A DNA stretch of 64,000 nt from the NCBI GenBank assembly GCA_028274465.1, contig CM051457.1:107941982-108005981 (forward strand), in the 5' to 3' direction. Position 1 is the stretch's first letter, and each line of letters opens with the position of its first letter. Positions 58,401 through 64,000 of this stretch are shown in pieces. The notes under the pieces were generated by a model. That model did not search any database. It was not told the origin of the DNA and saw nothing but the letters and a program-made list of their open reading frames with translations. Origin of the DNA: Plantago ovata (Eukaryota > Streptophyta > Magnoliopsida > Lamiales > Plantaginaceae). A program made the position numbers and the translations under genes.

Positions 58401-59119
58401 AATGGTGTTCTATTCATCAGGCATCCATCTGGTGACATCGAAGTGAGCTGTAAATGTAGACACTTTGAAGAGGTTGGCTGGCTATGCCAACATTGCCTCC
58501 GTGTTATGGACAAAAATAACATAAAACGCATACCCGAGAAGTACATACTACAGCGCTGGACAAGAACATCTAAAGCGAGGGTATGGGACCGTGTTGTACA
58601 TACCAACAACACAAACAAGAATGCACAGGTATAATAAATTCTTCATTCTTTTCTATCATATCATCTATATATCCCATGATTTCACTTTAACATCCCATGA
58701 TATCTCTTTGACATGCCATGATTTCAATATAACATCACATTATATGAAAACAGGAATGCATTGCATGGAGACAGTCAATGAACAGGAGCTTCAATCAACT
58801 CATTATCAAATCAGAAGGAAAAAATGAAGCCAGAAAGATAGTAGAAGATGCATACAATCAAGCCTTGATGGGAATAAACAATCTTATAGATTCAACACAA
58901 TTCAAGGACATGCCACAAAAAGAAGAGTCCGACATACCAACAGAAACTGCTGCCCCGAACACTAGTGCCCCACCAATTGTTCTAAACCCCTCACAATGTG
59001 CTACAAAAGGGAGGAAAAAACAAAGGCCAAAGACATTTCTAGAAAGACAACAGAACAAGAAAAGAGCAATGGAAGAAAAGACATACTTTGAAGTACCGCC
59101 GGACAAACACTTGATATGA
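55483..59119 (+). pseudogene. FAR1-like MULE transposase, six exons, frame-broken
   Basis: Exons by GT-AG: 55483-55561, 56288-56620, 56729-57396, 57698-58171, 58267-58628, 58754-59119. Exon 2 holds a FAR1 WRKY-GCM1-type DNA-binding domain (FSVKKATSRIG, WEKYFLCSREG, GRCDCKAMMR). Exon 3 continues (HKIGHNHEL) and enters the MULE DDE core (MKDDYELYGDVM, then TNKYGLICAPFVGVNNHW and ITIFTDQDSAI). Exon 4 has RLCLWHLYQNALKN and SAGILSTQRSESTNN. Exon 5 has the SWIM zinc finger (VSCKCRHFEEVGWLCQHCLRVM). Exon 6 is a basic tail. Breaks: one-base losses near 56767 and 57173, TAG at 57313, a shift near 58275, TAA near 58392. It would cut and move the element if intact. Confidence 0.8.
55562..56270. repeat. 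CCCATGAT minisatellite in intron 1
   Basis: About 25 copies of a 20-24-bp word of the form 'atatcccatgatat-taag', with longer super-units containing 'agtacatgcacaca'. The same word fills introns 2 to 5 of the transposase gene and the spacers at 59280-59850, 60910-61210 and 61790-61840. Confidence 0.9.
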
Positions 59120-59279
59120 TTTATAGCAAGAACTTTGTAATTCTTCCTATAACGACTCATCTTATTTCATTTACAAATTATATACATTAATCCTATGTTA
59201 TGTTTTCTCAGACATATATCTTATATATATATATATTAACATTGTTTTGTTGCAAGTCATACTCATACATGCCTCATTC

Positions 59280-60008
59280 TTATACCCCATGAAGTTAGAC
59301 AAATACCCCAAGATTTCACTTAAACATCCCATGATTTTCCTTTATCATAACAACAACTCAAAACAACAGGCAGGAAAGAAATTACTAAAATGTTTACCAC
59401 AATATCAACTACATATGCCATGATTTCACTTTAACATCACATGATTTTCAATTTAACATCCCATGATTTCACTTCATACATCCCATGATTTCGCTTACAC
59501 ATCTCATTTTACTGAAACATCACATGATTTTACTATAACACCAATGATATGAAATCACCTATCTTACTTAACAAGGATGTTTTTCTTCATCTATGTATAC
59601 AAAGATTTAACATTAACTTCCAATGATTTCATTTTAAACATCCCATGATTTCACTTTCAAGTCCCATGATTTTACTATAACATCCCATGATTTTTCTATG
59701 ACATCCCATGATTTTAGTATGACATCCCATGATTTCACTTTCAAGTCCCATGATTTTACTATAACATCCCATGATTATACTATGACGTCCAATGATTTCA
59801 CCTTAATATCCCATCATTTAACTTAAAAATCCCATGAAATCAAAAAACATGAAAAACAGGACAAAAATATAACTTGATCATATCACCGAATATACCATGA
59901 TCCAAAAGTAGAAAAAACTACATGATCTAATATCCCATAAAAGGTATAAAGTATCCAATGATTTAACTAACAAAATATACCATGACTTTAACTAGAAAAA
60001 GAAACCTA
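59280..60008. repeat. CCCATGATTT-type minisatellite between the two MULE genes
   Basis: About 25 copies of 'tcccatgatttcactt' and variants lie in the intergenic spacer between the converging genes. No coding sequence. Confidence 0.85.
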
Positions 60009-63000
60009 TCATACTATTTTAGGATCTTGTAGGATTGTATCAACTTTAGGAACACCATCAACCAAGGAAGCTGCAATAGCATCAACAATCTCTTTTTGTT
60101 CACGTTCAACTTCAGCTTTCCTTTGCTCTTCAAGTTCCTTTCTCTTCTCCATTTCCTCCTTCTCATGTTTATCAGTAACTTTCTTATACTGAATCCTGAG
60201 AAGAGTATGTAGAGACCTTGGATTGTGATTTATGTTGTCACTGATTCTTGCTTTGATATTAACAAAAGCAGCAACTTTCTCCTTCAGTGATGGAAGCGCC
60301 GAGTTTAATTTCGACAAAGCCAGCGTTGCAAGAATTTCAGCCCTAAGCACCTCTCTCGACGAAACCTAAATTAAAAAATACAGTTAGTAAAACTACATAA
60401 CATATACACATCATATATATCCAGAAAACAAGAACAGTCCATTGAAAAAAAATATATGAAAACAAGAACAGTACCTTGTAAAAGCGCGGGAAATCAAAAA
60501 GCCTTCCATAAAACAACTCCATGTGCTTCATCAGATAAACACCACAGTCCTCGGTATCTTTTCAGTCTTAATCCAATGAAAAGCAATCTTCTCCAATGTA
60601 AAATCCCTAATATCTCCATCACGACGCAAAGAATTTTCAACAAGGCACTCTGTGAAAACTTCCTTCTACAAAAAGAGAAAAAAAGGCAACAAAAAGAATT
60701 AAAAAAATTGAACTGTAACATAAACTATGCTATGATATAATCAATTTGCCATGATACAAAATAACTTACCAACACAATGTAAAAACTTTCAACGGCCAAT
60801 GGATCAGTATTCCTATTATCAAGATACTGCACTCTCTTCAATTCCATATTCACCACATAGCAAGTGTAATGATTCCCAGCTATCAACGGGAAAAAGAACT
60901 ACAGAAAAAGCAAATATACCATGATATCAACAATATATCCCATGATATTGGATACATATCCCATGATCTCAACAGTAAGATCTGAAACACAAAAAAACTA
61001 ATATACCACATGATATCAGACAATATACCACATGTTTTCACTAAAATACCCCATGATATCACAAATATACCCCATGATTTCACTAATGTACCACATCATA
61101 TCAGACAATATACTCCATAATTTCACTAATATATACCCCATGATATGGACAATATACCCCATGATTTAACTAATATACCCCATGATATCAGACAATATAT
61201 ATCATGACCTCAAAATTAAAAAACATAACTTAATAAAAAAAAACATAGCAACTTACCAGTTTTACACTTCTAATATCAACATCTCCTGGCCCAAGAACAC
61301 TTCTGAAGGAGTAGAACATCATTTCCAACATCTGGAACAAATATTTGTCCTTAAACTTAACACTGTTATCACTAAGCTCCTTTTGAAGTCTTTCTTTTTC
61401 ATCTTCATCAAACGCATGAGCCAACTTCCTCCATGGATGCTACAAAAACAGATTAACTACGATTAATAATTGATTGACAAACATCAAAGCGCAAGAAAAA
61501 AAAAAAAAAAAAGTCAGACACATACAGAAATATGGATTGATAACCACATTCGGTGCATCCCTGGCTTAGGACGGAGGATAAGCTCGGTAAAATTCAAATT
61601 TCGGATCCAGCAATCAATAACACTTGTGCAAATCCTCTTCTTAGGACACAACGTCCTAATGCTATCTCCATACATGAAATAGCTTAATCCCATATCAACA
61701 AACTTCCCTTGATCCTACATTAAAAAAAAAAAAAAATGATTAAGGAAACACAAAAGTTACATGAACTGTAATAAAAAAAAACACCCATGATAACAAAGTT
61801 ATATCCCATGATATCACCTAAATATCCCATGATATAATGTAGAACACAAAAACAGAAAATAAAAAAATAAAAAAATACCTGCTATCCTCAGTTATGAAGA
61901 ACAAATAGTCAGCCACTTCTTTTCTGTAAGAGCTCATATCATTTACGCCCTTTATATACTTCTTAATCACCCTCATCAGCAGAACCCAACACAAGAGAAT
62001 CATCAAACTCACCACAATCATCAAAACATCCAAGTTCATGAAAAGAATAGTTGGGGAACCTATCAATGAACAATGTCCGAACCTCTAAATCCACCTCAAT
62101 CCCTTGAATATCCTTCTTACTAGTAGTAGAAGCAAAACTTCATCGTCCATGAGCTTCTGACTATCATCAGAACCATGATCCTCATCAACTTCCTTACCTG
62201 AAGATCCAATCATAGGATCTCTACATCAACAACAGCCATATCAACCTTAGAACCTCCATGCTCCTCCATATCAACTTTTCCTTCTCCACATTTTTCACTG
62301 GCATCAGCAACAACTTCCTCCTCCACAACAACTTCCTTCTCCACATTTTTCACTGTATCAGCACAACTTCCTCCTCCACATCAACTTCCTTCTCCCCCTT
62401 GTTCACTGCATCACCAACAACTTCCTCCTCCACATCAACTTTCTTCTCCCCCTTGTTCACTGAATTACCACCAAGCTCCTCCAAATCAACTTCTTCTCAC
62501 CCTTTTTAACTGCATCACCACCAAGCTCATTCATATCAAGAACAGGTTCCTTATCACCTCCCTTCTTCTCAAAAACAATCTGCTCATCACCCCCAGTCAC
62601 CAAAGTCCCATCACCCTCAACAATTTCTTCTTCGTATTCTGATCACTCATCATGCATCCCACCCTGCATCTTAACCTCTAGCTCAACATTTCTAGCTATA
62701 GAAGAACATCAATGTTCTTCAGCTTCTCAGGATACAACACATCATCTAATAATTCAAATTCTTCTCCATACCACTGGTTCTTCATTATTATCAACCTGAG
62801 TCGGACTCTCATTCAATTGGCAGGAACAAATGAATCACTAGGTGAATCATGCTGAGATGCTCTAATCGACTCCCCAATCCTCGACTTCAATTCAACACAA
62901 ACATTGTCAACAATGAATGAAGCATAGGATCATCATAAAACCTTTGAGTAAACCAACTCTGCGATGTTCTAGTACATCATCCAATTCCTGACCACCAGAA

Positions 63001-63060
63001 CCACACTTCTGCATCCTTTCAAGATGAGCACGCGAAACATTCTCAATATCATTCATGAAT
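60009..63060 (-). pseudogene. ULP1-like (C48) cysteine protease gene of the MULE, frame-broken
   Basis: Exons recognised on the minus strand: 60009-60365, 60475-60665, 60770-60898, 61257-61439, about 61530-61715, about 61880-62110 and further poorly framed sequence to about 63060. The C48 signature is spread over them: His in GNHYTCYVVNMEL and Asp in QYLDNRN (60770-60898), Cys in EDCGVYLMKHMEL (60475-60665). ULP enzymes remove SUMO or similar modifiers. The long N-terminal part (62150-62700) is acidic with repeated Val-Glu-Glu units. A one-base shift just before the catalytic Cys and several in the 62-63 kb part break the frame. The C-terminal exon adds a charged coiled-coil. Confidence 0.65.
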
Positions 63061-63145
63061 ATTTTCAAGACTCTTCAGCAGTCTATAAAAAAAGCCAATA
63101 AGCAAACCGTGAGAAAACACTAAGTATGTAAAGAAGGAAAAAAAA

Positions 63146-63245
63146 NNNNNNNNNNNNNNNNNNNNNNNNNNNNNNNNNNNNNNNNNNNNNNNNNNNNNNN
63201 NNNNNNNNNNNNNNNNNNNNNNNNNNNNNNNNNNNNNNNNNNNNN
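63146..63245. other. Assembly gap (100 N)
   Basis: Exactly 100 N, the conventional size for a gap of unknown length. Confidence 1.
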
Positions 63246-64000
63246 ATTCCGTCTCCTAGTAGACCGTCTCTAGTATAGACCAACTTCTACTAATTATAAT
63301 CAACCCCAACTAATTAGTAGCTTTTTAAAAAAGCCCCAACCCAGCAACCCGACTCAGAAACGGGTCATAAAGCGGGTTATAACAAAAACTCGCTCTCCAG
63401 CTCAAACACAGAAACGAACGCACTTCGAAGAGAGAGAAAACGGCGTAGAGAGAGAAAGAAACAACACCACCCCCTCCATCTCTACGTCGCGCCGCCTCCA
63501 TCTCGACGTCGAACCACCCACCACCACCGCCCGCCACGACCACCTCGTTGCCGTCGCCGTCGCCGCCACCATCCAGCTACGCGCGCGTCGTTTCTGCATC
63601 TAAATCAAACGTACGTACAAAAATTCATTCATCTCTGCAATTAATGGTCTATAAGCTTCAATTCGTGATCTAGGAGCTTGGATTTGTGTTTTGTGTACAT
63701 GATTCATGAACTAGAAGCTCTGATTTTTGATTTTGTAACGTAAATCATGATCTGGAGCTCCGATTTGTGATTTTGTTACGTGAATCAGGATCTCGAAGCT
63801 CCTATTTGTGATTTTATTACGTGAATCATGATGTGGAAGCTTCGATTTGTGATTTTGTTACGTGAATCATGATTTGGAAGCTCCGATTTGTGATTTTGTT
63901 ACATAAATCATGATCTACAAGCTCTGTTTGTGATGTTGCTACGTAAATCATCATTTACAAGCTCTGTTTCGTGATGTTCCTACATAATCATCATCTGCAA
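63246..64000 (+). repeat. Second copy of the MULE 5' end
   Basis: Direct repeat of 54624 to about 55370, including the 'ccgtctcctagtagaccgtctc' start, the CG-rich 'ccgccgtcgcc' leader and the 61-bp tandem repeat. It has many one-base deletions relative to the first copy and continues past the window. Confidence 0.9.

Larger units (their letters stand above)
54440..63145. mobile_element. Mutator-like element with FAR1-type transposase and ULP gene (right end not seen)
   Basis: The left end begins GGTAAAATTGCAATTTTGG, followed by 'tcccttaactcga', the usual style of plant Mutator-like terminal sequence (by recall). The plus strand carries a FAR1/MULE transposase (55483-59119). The minus strand carries a ULP1-like cysteine protease (60009 to about 63060). 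This gene pair is known from ULP-carrying MULEs (Kaonashi type) in Arabidopsis and melon. The right terminus is lost at the N gap. Frameshifts in both genes suggest inactivity, or a poorly polished assembly. Confidence 0.7.

Overview
This is nuclear DNA from a flowering plant. The evidence is spliced genes with GT-AG introns, CC-NB-ARC-LRR immune receptors, PPR genes, F-box genes, and nested Copia, Athila-like Gypsy, CACTA and Mutator elements. The long NLR resembles the late-blight R1 group common in asterids, so an asterid eudicot (perhaps Lamiales) is my guess, not a measurement. Many gene copies are broken.

Layout. (1) 1-17.3 kb: an NLR neighbourhood. There is one apparently intact NLR (7070-9907, minus) with a duplicated MHD segment, and one NLR pseudogene that has lost its NB-ARC domain (13.1-14.5 kb). 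Around them lie short duplicated scraps of LRR, an MCTP-type C2 domain, PPR repeats and the last two exons of an unidentified gene. (2) 17351-49418: one Ty1/Copia element with a TTCTG target duplication. It is split first by a SIRE-like solo LTR (CTTTG duplication) and then by a 27-kb CACTA element (20650-47637, ACT duplication). (3) Inside the CACTA: a tRNA-Pro pseudogene, a Cassandra solo LTR in a minisatellite, a promoter-like leader followed by an array of about 155-166-nt hairpin units framed by box C/D-like motifs, a two-exon small gene and its truncated paralogue, an Athila-like Gypsy element with no pol (28699-36959), an F-box gene and three related genes or pseudogenes, and six tRNA-like inverted-repeat units. 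(4) 49.4-54.4 kb: non-coding sequence with a GC-rich palindrome cluster and a decayed LTR element. (5) 54440 to the gap at 63146: a Mutator-like element with a FAR1-type transposase on the plus strand and a ULP-type cysteine protease on the minus strand, littered with a CCCATGAT-type minisatellite. After a 100-N gap its 5' end is repeated to the window end.

The two most noteworthy things are the C/D-framed hairpin array (about 23.6-27.5 kb) and the fact that it travels, with a gene family and tRNA-like units, inside one very large CACTA insertion whose boundaries can be read to the base. All structures were read by eye. No folding, alignment or database search was run.
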